From Brachypodium distachyon (taxonomy: Eukaryota; Streptophyta; Magnoliopsida; Poales; Poaceae), in assembly GCF_000005505.3 (NCBI RefSeq), contig NC_016131.3:18001501-18065500 (forward strand): a stretch of DNA of 64,000 bases. Direction: 5' to 3'. This document shows, piece after piece, positions 46,090-55,500 of the stretch. Every line of letters starts with the position of its first letter. The stretch's first letter is position 1. A model generated the notes under the pieces. That model saw only the letters and a list, made by a program, of their open reading frames with translations. It searched no databases and was not told where the DNA came from. The translations under genes were made by a program, and so were the position numbers.

Positions 46090-46824
46090 ATGTCAAGATT
46101 AGTTCATGTTCATTACGTGGACAAAGATGCTTTTTTGGGAGGCAATGAAAAGTCGAATGTGGAGGAGAGAGACTTGGTATTCGATTGTAGTCCTACCTAT
46201 AGAGAGCTATTGGAAGCGGTGCGGATTGAGTTGGAATGGATGGATCGAAATGTTGTGGTGGAGTTGGAGGGAAGACTGAATGTTGGGTTCGGTAGTCACC
46301 TCCGATGGAAGACAATGCGCATATTTTCCAAGCAACGATGGGCCGCATACAAAGAGACGGTGGCGGCATCACAAGACAAGGCTCTTGAGTTATTCGCTAC
46401 AAGGAAGGTTGACGGCAGTTTGGACATTTCAAGTCCTGTTCGAAGGCAGGCTGAATGTGAAACAAGTAATCTGGCAGACATGAACCAAGTGGACGGTAGC
46501 AAGCATTCAGAGTTAATCGCTGGAAGGAAGGTTGATGGCAGTTTGCACATGGTAAGTCCTGTGCGAAAGGAATGTCATGTTGTAACAACAAGTTCTCCTC
46601 ACATGAACCAAGTTGAGGACAGGGGGCCTCCGATGCGTCAACAAGCAAGCCAGAATACATCATCAGAAGAGAATGATGAGAACATGGGCGATGATAGGGA
46701 TGATGATTTGCATGACAACAATGCTGAGTACTGTTCTCATATGTTGTTCTCTGAGGTTACTGTCCTGTGGTGTGTCATGTATGATGTGTCTAAGATGGTG
46801 TGTCGAGAACTCTATGTTATGTAG
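46090..46824 (+). pseudogene. mudrA-like transposase, N-terminal fragment
   Basis: ATG 46090 opens MSRLVHVHYVDKDAFLGG, then RDLVFDCSPTYRELL and RWKTMRIFSKQRWAAYKETV. This is an N-terminal arrangement I associate with grass Mutator transposases, upstream of the MuDR and catalytic domains. An internal ~45-residue repeat follows: ATRKVDGSLDISSPVRR and AGRKVDGSLHMVSPVRK, each followed by a DMNQV/HMNQV block. The acidic linker (SSEENDENMGDDRDDD) is reached and the frame then ends in unrelated sequence. The DDE catalytic core, zinc knuckle and C-terminus are absent, so the element cannot supply transposase. Confidence 0.6.
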
Positions 46825-47049
46825 GTTAAGGCATTGCCTAAGATGTTGTGTGCTTCTATTTGTTAGAGTTTGTTGTAATCAAAACCAAGATGGTGTGTTA
46901 TGTACTATGTGGTTATGAAAGCATTTCTGTGGTCTTTTGTGCTGATGATTTCATATCATGTGTCCACAGATACTGAAACGTTCCAGTGCCTTCAAAGCTG
47001 GAGGTAAGCAATTTATCACCCGACAACAAGGCGCGAAAGTAGTTAGGAC

Positions 47050-47211
47050 AGCGCCCACCGACAGGGCGTGAAGCGTTCAAGCAGCGTTCCAGTAGCGTTT
47101 GTGCTCGGGGTCAACTAGATTAGCGCCCTAGGGGAGGGCGTGACTGTTGTAATAAGAGCGCCCACCGACAGGGCGGTATATACCGAGGCATAGCGCCTGG
47201 ATTATAGGCGT
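47050..47211. repeat. cluster of short AGCGCC-loop-GGCGT hairpin motifs
   Basis: Motifs at 47050-47070, 47121-47142, 47157-47175 and 47191-47211 each read (T/A)AGCGCC(C/T), 6-8 bases, then (A)GGGCG(T). GCGCCCACCGACAGGGCG occurs twice exactly. Similar motifs lie at 45401-45570, 48524-48660 and 52540-52570. Confidence 0.65.
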
Positions 47212-47342
47212 CAAACCCTTTGGACAATGGATAACTATTACCCCTGATGCTTGCCGTGAAGATATCTTCATCGGATTCCTCGTGTTAAACACATAAAAAC
47301 GGATGTTTTCTAGCCCTTTCTAGGTATGACTCAGTCGTACCT

Positions 47343-47498
47343 TGCGGGAATCGGTGGTGGGAGAAAAAGGCGGTAAAAGTTGTCGGGAAACGGTGGCGGG
47401 AAAACAAGACGAGAAACGCTGGCGGGAAAACCAGGCGGGAAACGGTGGCGGGAATCGTTGGCGGGAGAACATGGCGGGAAACAGTGGCGGGAAAAATG
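47343..47498 (+). promoter_or_regulatory. 12-unit, 13-bp tandem array of E2F-like GGCGGGAAA sites
   Basis: Units begin at 47343 and every 13 bp to 47486. Seven match GGCGGGA exactly and five contain the 8-mer GCGGGAAA, the complement of the E2F/DP consensus TTTSSCGS. It ends 12 bp before a TATA box and 88 bp before ATG 47587. Binding is inferred from the motif only. Confidence 0.8.
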
Positions 47499-47510
47499 AG
47501 TTTCAGAGCC

Positions 47511-47518
47511 TATAAATA
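47511..47518 (+). promoter_or_regulatory. TATA box of the GRF-type zinc-finger gene
   Basis: TATAAATA in AGCCTATAAATACC, 76 bp before ATG 47587 and directly after the 13-bp array. Confidence 0.75.
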
Positions 47519-47586
47519 CCTCATATCCGGTAGTTATCCAAGCATCCTTATCACTACTGATTTTTCCAATTTACCAGTGTCAGGCA

Positions 47587-48238
47587 ATGAGTTTGCCTTG
47601 CTCCGACCAGGGCGAGAGGCCGAGGAGGATGAAAGAAGCAATGTTGCCTCAGGGGGTGAAACATCTCAGGTGTTGGTGCGACAATCTATGCAAGGTGAAA
47701 GAAGTGACAGATTTTTCAGATAAGCTGGGCATGAAGTTTTTCATGTGCGCGAACTATGAGCATGAACCACCTGTCCCGGTTTCGCCGTACGACAAGCCTA
47801 CGGTAAGCACATTTAGCTGTTGTAAAACATGTTTTCTGTGTCATATTAGATTTGTAACAGTAGGCTTTTTTGTAGTCTCCTCTGCCCCTATGCATGTGGT
47901 ATCGTTGGATTGACACGGAGATGCCGGATTAGGCAGTGGAAGAGATTAAAACAAGGTCCCGAAATGCATGGCAGCGTTTCCACGCGGAGGAGCGTGCGGC
48001 AAAAGCTGCAGCCCAGGAGAAAGAGCAGCAAGAGAGAGAGTTGAAATAGCATAAGGAGGAACAACGTTGTTGGATTGACGAAGCACTAAGGAAAAACAGG
48101 GAGAAAGCGCTTGAGATGCAAGAGGAGGAACGAAGACGCAAGGATGCTCGTGAGGCAGAAAGGGAGAGGCAAAGAGAAAGGGCCGCCGTAGCAAAGGCTA
48201 CAGAAGAACATGGCGATACGTCAGGAAAATGGCCTTAG
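47587..48238 (+). pseudogene. GRF-type zinc-finger protein gene carried by the MULE
   Basis: Exon 1 (47587-47802) encodes a Cys-containing motif (LRCWCDNLCKVKEV) and KLGMKFFMCANYEHEPP, consistent with a small GRF-like zinc finger (nucleic-acid binding in other proteins). A GT-AG intron (47803-47875) keeps the frame. Exon 2 continues SPPLPLCMWYRWIDTEMPD into a long Glu/Arg/Lys coiled coil. TAG stops at 47930-47932 and 48047-48049 lie in the otherwise open exon 2, which ends at TAG 48236-48238. The first replaces an expected Trp and fits a G-to-A change. Its promoter looks complete, so it may still be transcribed. Function within the element is unknown. Confidence 0.65.
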
Positions 48239-48523
48239 TGGACTCAGTAGTGCTTCTAATGTTTTTCAATTGTATTAGCTATCTTTAATTCTGTCCAGTT
48301 GCGGTATTATCGATGTATGTTAATTTAGTCATGGCTAGGTTCGAAGGTGTCAAGTCTTTTAGTTCAAATTGTGGCATTATCAATGTCTGTTAATTTTATC
48401 CAATGTGTCAAGTCTTTTAGTTCAAATTGTGGATAGAAAGCGTATTATTTATCCTAATATTGACAGGGCGCAACTGTTTTTGTTGGACGGAGGGAGTATT
48501 ATTTTAAAAAAATTGCACAAGTT

Positions 48524-48660
48524 TAGCGCCGAGGGGGTAGGCGTGAAATTTGTTTAATTCTTTCTGGTGCCATTGTTTTCACTGCGTAGCGCCCTATGTG
48601 TAGGTGCGTTACTTTGTGGTTCAGCGCCGGCCACTTAGTCGCGAGACTCGACGCCTTCTT
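48524..48660. repeat. second cluster of AGCGCC...GGCGT hairpin motifs
   Basis: TAGCGCCGAGGGGGTAGGCG at 48524, GTAGCGCCCTATGTGTAGGT at about 48588 and CAGCGCCGGCC...GACGCC at about 48623-48658. They lie between the two gene 3' ends. Confidence 0.55.
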
Positions 48661-48899
48661 TCCCGGCGCTATGGTCTCATTTTCTTACTGCCAAACTGAT
48701 ATCAAACATAACCATACAATTTCCAGAACAACTGAAATCAAACACAACCAAATAATTTACAGGACAACTCATAATGAATAACTGAGCATTACTAATGCAT
48801 TTTGCACGAAAAGCATATGACTACATATAACGTTCACATCATCCTAAGACAACCAAGTCGAAAGTAAAAACAGCCAAATAGTCCAACTTTGAGTTCAAT

Positions 48900-51477
48900 C
48901 TACTTATTTCTCCTACCCCTAGTTGAGCATCCAGTAGCTTTCCCAATCACTCTCTTCCTTCGCCCAACAAGTTGCACATCTTCCTCTTCCTCTTCCTCTT
49001 CCTCTTCTTCCTCATCTTCCTCTTCTTCTTCTTCCTCATCTTCCTCTTGCTCTTGCTCTTCCTCCTCCTCTTCTTCCTCATCTTCATCGGCAGCATTGAA
49101 GACAACCTTCTTTCTCTTCTTGTAATCAGAAGGTGTAAATCGCTTGGTCGGCTTCCGAGGCTTCAGCTTGATAGCGGAGCGTCGCCAGGCCTGCAACGTG
49201 GTGTTGTCATCCACTTCATCTCCTTCCTGCCCTTCCTGTATTTCAGCAGAAGGATGAGAGTGCAATAAATATGCGGAAAAAATAGATGATTGTTTGATAG
49301 GCATTTTGTTAATACCCGCGTGGACAAATCGTCTGCAAGGTCAACAGAGGAGGCTTCGACATCTCCCGTCCGCTGCGACGACGTAGATTGTGACGGTGTC
49401 ACAATCTCAATGTCACGGCAGCCCATAATGTTCACTAGCCGGCGGAGTCTTTGTCCCGTTCGCTGTGGATTAGCATATTTTTATTCAGTTAAGATCTTAT
49501 GACCATTATATTAGCTCATGAAGTTTTTCCAGAAATGTACCTTCACAAACTCTCGAAGCGTGCTGCTGTCCTTCTGTCCCTCCGATGTTTAACAGAACAT
49601 TTTCGCAGGCATCGGCATCCTTCCTAATCTCCTCGCGCTGCAATAATGGGAAGGTGAATCCGCTAGATGCATGACGGCAAAACGAAATGATAATATGACA
49701 AAGCTTACCACAAACTTCAAGACAGGCGCAAAATCCGTCTACGTCCCTTCCCTTATGATTCGGTTGTACTCGAGGTCGGCAACGTCGTCAAAAAGGACCG
49801 GCTCTTCCAGAATATCTGGGTCATAAGCAGGTGGACATATATTTGCACGGGTGTTAGCGAGGAACCAACGTACATAGTTGCTAAAAGCCAGAGGGCAATG
49901 CTCTCTAAGTTGGGATCCACGAGCTTGCATCGCCTTCTCAACACACCGCTTAAACTTGTCCACGTGCTCTCCATGAACCACGGGCCAATTCTGAATCTTT
50001 TTGCACCTCTTCCTGTCATAGCTACATAATAAAAGACATGGTATTAGTAATATGAAACAAAAAAATTCTATGAATATTAAACGGTGTGTTAACTCGTACT
50101 CATGCAGTCTGATGCTAGTGTCCTTCCCCTTTGGCGGGTTTGTTTGAAACAACCCAAACTGGGCCATGACACGATGTGGAAGATGATACTCAACGGCCCA
50201 CAAACAAACCATTGGGCATTGCATCACCAACAGATGTTTCTCTTCTAAGCACTTCGGGTTCAGAGCGAACTCGAAAGTCTCCCCAAAGTTCTGACCCGCA
50301 CCATATGGCTGCCACACAACCTACATATTTTGGAGCCTCTGTAAACACGACATTGCCATGATACTATGCAAAGAAGAGAATGAGCTTAGAGAATTACTTG
50401 CAGAGTTAGGGCATCAAACTCGTTAGTGTATTGCTTGTATAGGATTTTTGTGGAGCTGGTGCTCTCCGAAACCCGGTCCCACTTGTATGCCCATGTGGGT
50501 CGCCGCAGCAGGTTCCCATGGTCATCCCATGGGTGGTAGTTGAGCAAATTGGGACGACCCACTGGAAAGCGCTCCCAGCTCCACACGGACAGAAGTAGCA
50601 AAGGACCGCCAATCCCGCTGTCCGTACCTGTCCTACGACAGGCTTCGTCCAACTGCAAGAAAACAAAAGGATATATTAAAACATCTGTTTACCAAATTAA
50701 AATTAATTAACATCTCATTACCTGTCGGTATAAGTAGGCTAGTGCCGCCGTACCCCAGCTCCATTTCGTGTCCCAAAGAGTCAAAGCCTCCAGCCACATC
50801 CATTGGGCTGTCTTGCCACCCCCATCGGCAAAGAGAGTCCCAGTGATGACATACCAGACGTACACGCGAGCGTACTGCTAGACCACCGCATCTGTAGCAT
50901 CATCGGGGCACTGCGCGAAGTTCTGCGTGATCCAAGTATATGTGGCGCCAGCGGGTGCCCTGTCATGCATGGGGTCTTCAGGCTTAGCGGGAGCTCTACC
51001 AGTAAGAAGCTGCATCTTCTCGCGCCATCCCGAAGAGTTGGTATTCAAGCAAACTGGTTCTCCCTCGATTGGAAGTGCGAGTATCATGGATACATCATGG
51101 AGCGTCATCGTCATCTCACCAGTCATGAGATGAAAGGTATGCGTCTCAGGCCTCCACCGGTCCACAAGCGCGGTGATTGCAGCAGCGTTCAGCGACGCCG
51201 TGGACCGGGTTACAAGCTGTATGAAAGGGAGGAGGCCCGTCATCTCGATGTACGGTGTGTACCGCTCGTCATACCGCATGGCGTTGGATGATGCCCCGTG
51301 AGACCGGAGTTTCAACGGTCTTAATTCCTGCAAAATAATGTGATGGGTCATAATGTGATTTCAAATTAAAGAAGTACAGAAATATGTAAATAAATGTGAA
51401 ACTATTACTTACCCGCGCTTCTTCCTGCATAAACGCCCGTGGTGATGCTGATCGTAATGCTCATGTAAAAGCGCCAT
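48900..51477 (-). pseudogene. plant-mobile-domain (PMD) protein gene carried by the MULE
   Basis: Likely exons are 51477-51413, 51327-50722, 50652-50398, 50320-50100 and 50021 onward, with later exons near 49430 and 49304-48900. ATG 51477 starts MALLHEHYDQHHHGR. The domain shows YIEMTGLLPFIQL, RPETHTFHLMTGEMTMTLHDV and WMWLEALTLWDTKWSWG, the pattern of transposon-derived PMD proteins (MAIN-type). The C-terminus is an acidic tail of mostly Glu followed by a basic end (GRRNK). It contains a TAG at 50878-50880 (expected Gln), another at 49739-49741, and a frame mismatch between exons 1 and 2. It is a dead copy of a domain often captured by MULEs. Confidence 0.7.
48975..49085. repeat. (CTTCCT)n-type microsatellite
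   Basis: An interrupted pyrimidine repeat (CTTCCTCTTCCTCTTCTT) encodes, on the minus strand, the acidic Glu/Asp tail of the PMD gene. Confidence 0.8.
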
Positions 51478-51479
51478 GG

Positions 51480-52500
51480 TTTCTACAATTAATAATTTAA
51501 ACATTTTATGACAATTGTTATGAAAATCTATATGTATGACAGCACCAATGATGTAAATATGCTAACAATCATTACAAGATAAACACAAACAAATATAAAC
51601 CATAACTAACTTAATTCAGCTTCTTCACATAACCATCCTATCATCTCCTAACCCAAGAGCTTGCACATTCCAATCCTCCGGAACGATAAATATCAGGTGT
51701 GCTGCCTAATACTATACTCTTCTAACCTCAGAGATTAGGCACATACAGATTTGCCACGAAGATTCAATTAAACCTACATGTGTATTTTGAAATATTTCAA
51801 TGGTCACCAATGAAGAATGCTAATATTGGTCCACAACAATTGTTACAAACATAATTCCAAGCACATCCATGAAGTAAACAGTCAACCTATTCAAGTCATA
51901 ATTGATTTCTAAATTCAGAGAACATCGCTACTGCATTTCAGATTAATTGAGAATTTCATTTCAGATCAGGACCTCCTGGACAAATCGACGGGGATTTCAT
52001 TTCACATCTTAAGGTTCGAATCGGTTAGCCTAAACTAGCATCAAATCGACATGGGTATTCCATTTCATATCACGGTTAGCCTAGACTAGGATCAAATCGG
52101 TCCGATTTAGGAAATCCCTAAATTTCTAGGGTTTGCACTAATCCAGAACCTAAACAGCAAACTGGTCGGATGAAATTCATGGAAACGAGATTCAACACCG
52201 TTGGGGGAGGACGAGGAAACAAATCCACGGATAAATCAAAGAGGAATCGAGGTTCTATTACCTAGGGGGGGTGGTCGCGCCAAGAGGGGAACGGCCGCTC
52301 CTGTTCTTCTGGGGGGCAGCAACTAGGATCAAATCGGACAAAATTTATGGATTAAACTCATGCAAACGATCTAGAATACCTTAGGGGGAGGAGGGGAAAT
52401 CAATTCGACGGCCAAATCTGGGAAGATTCGAGGAATACCTGCCGGGTCGCGCAGATCAGGAGCGCCGCGCTGTTCCTGCGGCCGGATGCAAAGGCAACTG
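51480..52500. other. 5' flank of the PMD gene inside the MULE
   Basis: AT-rich, no gene. It contains partly duplicated segments (GGATCAAATCGG, GGGGGAGGA(C/G)GAGG) near 52050-52450. Confidence 0.5.
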
Positions 52501-52667
52501 CCCGTGTTGATAGGGGAACGGTCACGCCTTAAGTTGCAGAGAAGATAGCGCCGAACGTTTCGGTGCTACATGACTTTGCTTGGGGGGGCCGTAAGTGCCA
52601 TGCTGTCGCTGCCTGGCCACGCTGGCAGGCGTTACGCGCCTTCAAGGCAGATGGGATATCCACAGGG

Positions 52668-52711
52668 TTAACGCCTAAGAGTCGGACGCTGAGCAAAAAA
52701 GTTATCTCTGT
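52668..52711 (-). repeat. right terminal inverted repeat of the MULE
   Basis: Pairs with 45368-45411. It ends 37 bp upstream of the first in-frame ATG of the PPR reading frame. Confidence 0.8.
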
Positions 52712-52903
52712 AAAATAGTTTGGTCCGGGTTAAATTGTTTCTTCACGATGTCTATTTTGTTAAAATGGACTCCCATCAAGGCCGAGGAGGCTTTGCACCA
52801 TCAGATGGGCCCGAACTCCAAACCGTTGCGCAGCACTCGCCCTGATGCGCCTTCAGTCACCGCCGCCCCTTCAGTCACCGCCGCGACCCGCTCGACAACC
52901 TCC

Positions 52904-54466
52904 ATGCCGCTGCCGCTGCCGCCGCGCCTCCTCTTCCGCCGCCTCCTCTCCACCGCCGTTGCGTCTACCTCTCCCTCTCTGGAAGCCGCAGCCCCGGGGC
53001 CCACCGACCCGGCGCTGCTCGTGCGCCTCTGCACGATCCTCTACCAGCACCAGCACGCCCCGGACGCCGCCCTGCAGCGCCGCCTCTCCGCCCTCCCCAT
53101 CCCTGCCGCCCCCGCCGACCTCCGCGAGCTCTTCCTCCAGGCTACCGCACGGTTCCCTCTCTCCTGGCGCCCCGTTCACCGCCTCCTCGCGCACCTCACC
53201 GCGCAACACGGGTTCGCGCACTCCCCCGCCACCGCCGCCCGCTTCCTCGATGTCCTCGCCAAGTCCAGCAACTTCGACCTGCTGCACTCCACGCTGCTCG
53301 CCCTCCCGCCCGGGCTCCTCTCCGCCGCGGCCCTCCGCGCCGCCATCCGCGGCCTCGCCCCCGCCCGCGAGGTCGGCAAGGTCTCCGCCCTCCTCGCCCT
53401 CTTCCCCGAGGCACAACGCTCCCGCGTTCTCGAGTTCATCACCGACGTCGTTTGCTCCGTCTGCAAGCTCCCCGACGTGGCAGAGAAGGTGATCAAGCAA
53501 GCCGAGCACCGGCACAGCATTGCACGTAACGGCAGGTGCTGCGAGCTGCTGGTCGTCGCGTACTGCCGCGCGGGGATGTTCGCCGACGCGTGCAGTGTGT
53601 GGAACGGGATGGAGAAGCGCGGGATTGAGCCGGGCGGCGCGGCTTACGAGGAGATCGTGGTGACGCTGTTCAAGAACAATCGCTTCGCTGACGCCATGAA
53701 GGTGTTCGACGGAATGCGGAAGAGAGGGTTGTCGGCCCGCGGTGGCGGCACATGCTACCACGCGGTTGTTTCGTGGCTATGCAAGGAAGGACGGACCTGG
53801 TGCGCATTCATGGTGTTCGCTGAAATGTTGAAGATAGGGGTGGAGGTGGACGGGGAGGTGCTGGGCGATTTGGTGTATGGGCTCTTGTCGAGGAGGAGGG
53901 CGAGGGAAGGGTACAGGGTTTTTCATGGTGTCAAGGAGAAGGATATTGCACTGTACCATGGGTTGATGAAGGGGTTGCTGAGGATCAAGCGAGCTCGGGA
54001 GGCAACAGAAGTGTTCAGGGAGATGGTTGCTAGGGGGTGCGAGCCAAACATGCACACCTACATCATGTTGCTTCAGGGGCACTTGGGGAAGAGGGGCAGG
54101 AAGGGCAGGGATCCATTGGTAAATTTTGAGAGCATCTTCGTTGGTGGGTTGGTGAAGGCTGGGAGGACATTGGAGGCGACTAAGTTTGTGGAGAGGACGA
54201 TGTGGGGTGGAGTGGATGTGCCGAGGTTTGACTATAATAAGTTCTTGCACTACTTCTCGAATGAGGAGGGAGTACCGATGTTTGAGGAAGTCGGAAGGAG
54301 GCTGAGGGAAGTGGGGCTGGTTGATCTTGGGGACATCCTTCTGATCTATGGTGAGCGGATGGCCACAAGAGATAGGAGGAGGGAAGCAATGAGAGGACGT
54401 TTGACAGAGGTTCAAGGTTATAGCTGCTTATCATCATCTCAGGAGTCAGAAGCTAGGAGCCTGTGA
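52904..54466 (+). CDS. pentatricopeptide repeat (PPR) protein, P-type, probably mitochondrial
   Basis: Intronless, 520 residues from the preferred ATG 52904. That start gives an Arg/Leu/Ser-rich organelle-targeting leader (MPLPLPPRLLFRRLLSTAVA); the frame stays open upstream to ATG 52748, but those 52 codons look like 5' UTR. Degenerate helical repeats follow. The clearest PPR units are VVAYCRAGMFADACSVWNGM, VVTLFKNNRFADAMKVFDGM, MKGLLRIKRAREATEVFREM and VGGLVKAGRTLEATKF. PPR proteins bind organelle RNA one base per repeat in editing, splicing or stability; the target is unknown. No E, DYW or SMR domain is seen. GC bias in the first 600 bp is typical of grass genes. The MULE ends 192 bp upstream. 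Confidence 0.85.
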   Translation: MPLPLPPRLLFRRLLSTAVASTSPSLEAAAPGPTDPALLVRLCTILYQHQHAPDAALQRRLSALPIPAAPADLRELFLQATARFPLSWRPVHRLLAHLTAQHGFAHSPATAARFLDVLAKSSNFDLLHSTLLALPPGLLSAAALRAAIRGLAPAREVGKVSALLALFPEAQRSRVLEFITDVVCSVCKLPDVAEKVIKQAEHRHSIARNGRCCELLVVAYCRAGMFADACSVWNGMEKRGIEPGGAAYEEIVVTLFKNNRFADAMKVFDGMRKRGLSARGGGTCYHAVVSWLCKEGRTWCAFMVFAEMLKIGVEVDGEVLGDLVYGLLSRRRAREGYRVFHGVKEKDIALYHGLMKGLLRIKRAREATEVFREMVARGCEPNMHTYIMLLQGHLGKRGRKGRDPLVNFESIFVGGLVKAGRTLEATKFVERTMWGGVDVPRFDYNKFLHYFSNEEGVPMFEEVGRRLREVGLVDLGDILLIYGERMATRDRRREAMRGRLTEVQGYSCLSSSQESEARSL

Positions 54467-54550
54467 TGTGTCCTTTCATTTAAGATGCAAATACAGTATA
54501 GTTTGGAGGAACAGAGAAAAGATTGTTTGATTCCTTGGGTGTGGTAAATG

Positions 54551-54710
54551 CAGAGGTGGAAAAAGGTGACCCTAAGGGTACCCACCAACCCTCTTTAGTT
54601 CAAACAAATGAACTAGTTTTCTAAAGATGATGTGATTTTAAAATTTTAGTTCATTTGGTTGAATTAAGTAGGGTTAGAGGGTATCCTCAGGGTATCCGTT
54701 TGCACCTCTA
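54551..54710. mobile_element. hAT-type MITE, 160 bp, with perfect 8-bp target duplication
   Basis: The ends are CAGAGGTGGAAAAAGG and the complement of CGTTTGCACCTCTA. The inverted repeats continue for about 60 bp. GGTAAATG flanks it at 54543-54550 and 54711-54718. The C at one end and A at the other copies the Ac pattern (CAGGGATG...CATCCCTA). Confidence 0.9.
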
Positions 54711-54777
54711 GGTAAATGTCCTTTTTTTCATCGTATTGGTAAGTTCTTTGGGATTAGAAAGATACACTAAGTTGGTA

Positions 54778-54982
54778 CTCCCTCCGTTCCAAAACACAAC
54801 TCATAGATTTTTCTCATTTGTTCCACAACACACCTCATTTTTCTCTTGAAATCCGCACCCAGCCAATAACTACTCACATCCATTTACTATTAATCCAATA
54901 TGAGTGGTTAGGCACTAGAAACGAGAGCTGTCTTGGTCTAAGTGCACAAATTTATATGAGTTGTGTTTTGGAACGGAGGGAG
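54778..54982. mobile_element. Stowaway MITE, 205 bp
   Basis: Near-perfect inverted ends CTCCCTCCGTTCCAAAACAC and the complement of GTGTTTTGGAACGGAGGGAG, flanked by TA at 54776-54777 and 54983-54984. Confidence 0.92.
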
Positions 54983-55283
54983 TAAGATACTAATAGCATG
55001 GTTCAAAGGGCTTGTTCTTCTGAACTGTAGAGGGCAGATCCATTCGTGAATTTTGATTGGATAAATTACGTAATGGCTCTCTTTTCTCTTTGTTAGCAGC
55101 AACGGCTCAAGGGCCATTTGTTCCATCCCTCAACTGACTTGCTGTTATCATCATGGTGTATGATGTGATCAGATACCTAAGGTGAGGGGCAAGTTGAGCA
55201 TGACAACTGAAGTAGACTCCACGTTGTGAGACCTCTTTTTCCACAGATGCACAGAAGATCTGTGTAAATAAGGAACTAACTTT

Positions 55284-55500
55284 CTGGGATAAGGTTGCGG
55301 ACACCCAGTGCTCCGGCTCTGCTCCAGGAGTGTGCCTCATCCTGGGTGATCTAGACCAGACAGGGGACTGAGGGTTGCTCCCCATTGAAGATGCAGGCAT
55401 TCCAGTGTTTCCAGGGCCACCACACAGTGAGCATGGTAAGGGAAGCAAAGCCCTCCTTACGATGTTGCTGGATGTCCCATGGAACCAGGACTACACTGGT
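55284..55500 (-). pseudogene. LINE reverse-transcriptase C-terminal fragment
   Basis: Minus-strand translation gives KEGFASLTMLTVWWPWKHW, NACIFNGEQ, a stop, then ITQDEAHSWSRAGA. This matches the tail of plant L1-type ORF2 (RT zinc-binding region: SLvmLvaW-x-iWK-x-RNarvFng, then EA-x-x-W-x-xAGA). One in-frame TAG lies in it. Only the last part of the LINE is present. Confidence 0.6.

Larger units (their letters stand above)
45368..52711. mobile_element. Mutator-like element (MULE), 7.3 kb, gene-carrying
   Basis: The left terminus (ACAGGGATAACCCTTTTGCT onward) and the inverted right terminus (ACAGAGATAACTTTTTTGCT) match over about 44 bp through CGACTCTTAGGCGTTAA. Inside are a mudrA-type N-terminal fragment (46090), a GRF-type zinc-finger gene (47587, plus strand) and a plant-mobile-domain gene (48900-51477, minus strand). 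Short AGCGCC...GGCGT hairpin motifs cluster near both ends and in the middle. No 9-bp target duplication is visible (AGGGATATC left, AAAATAGTT right). The left side abuts a cut Copia gag, so a deletion after insertion is likely. Family assignment rests on the mudrA-like fragment and gene content. Confidence 0.7.

Noticed and set aside
48900..49125. Ser-rich plus-strand ORF (runs of Ser)
   Set aside because: It is the complement of the CTTCCT repeat that encodes the acidic tail on the minus strand.
52871..53761. 296-codon minus-strand Gly/Glu-rich ORF opposite the PPR gene
   Set aside because: Typical complement of a GC-rich grass exon; the plus strand has clear PPR repeats.
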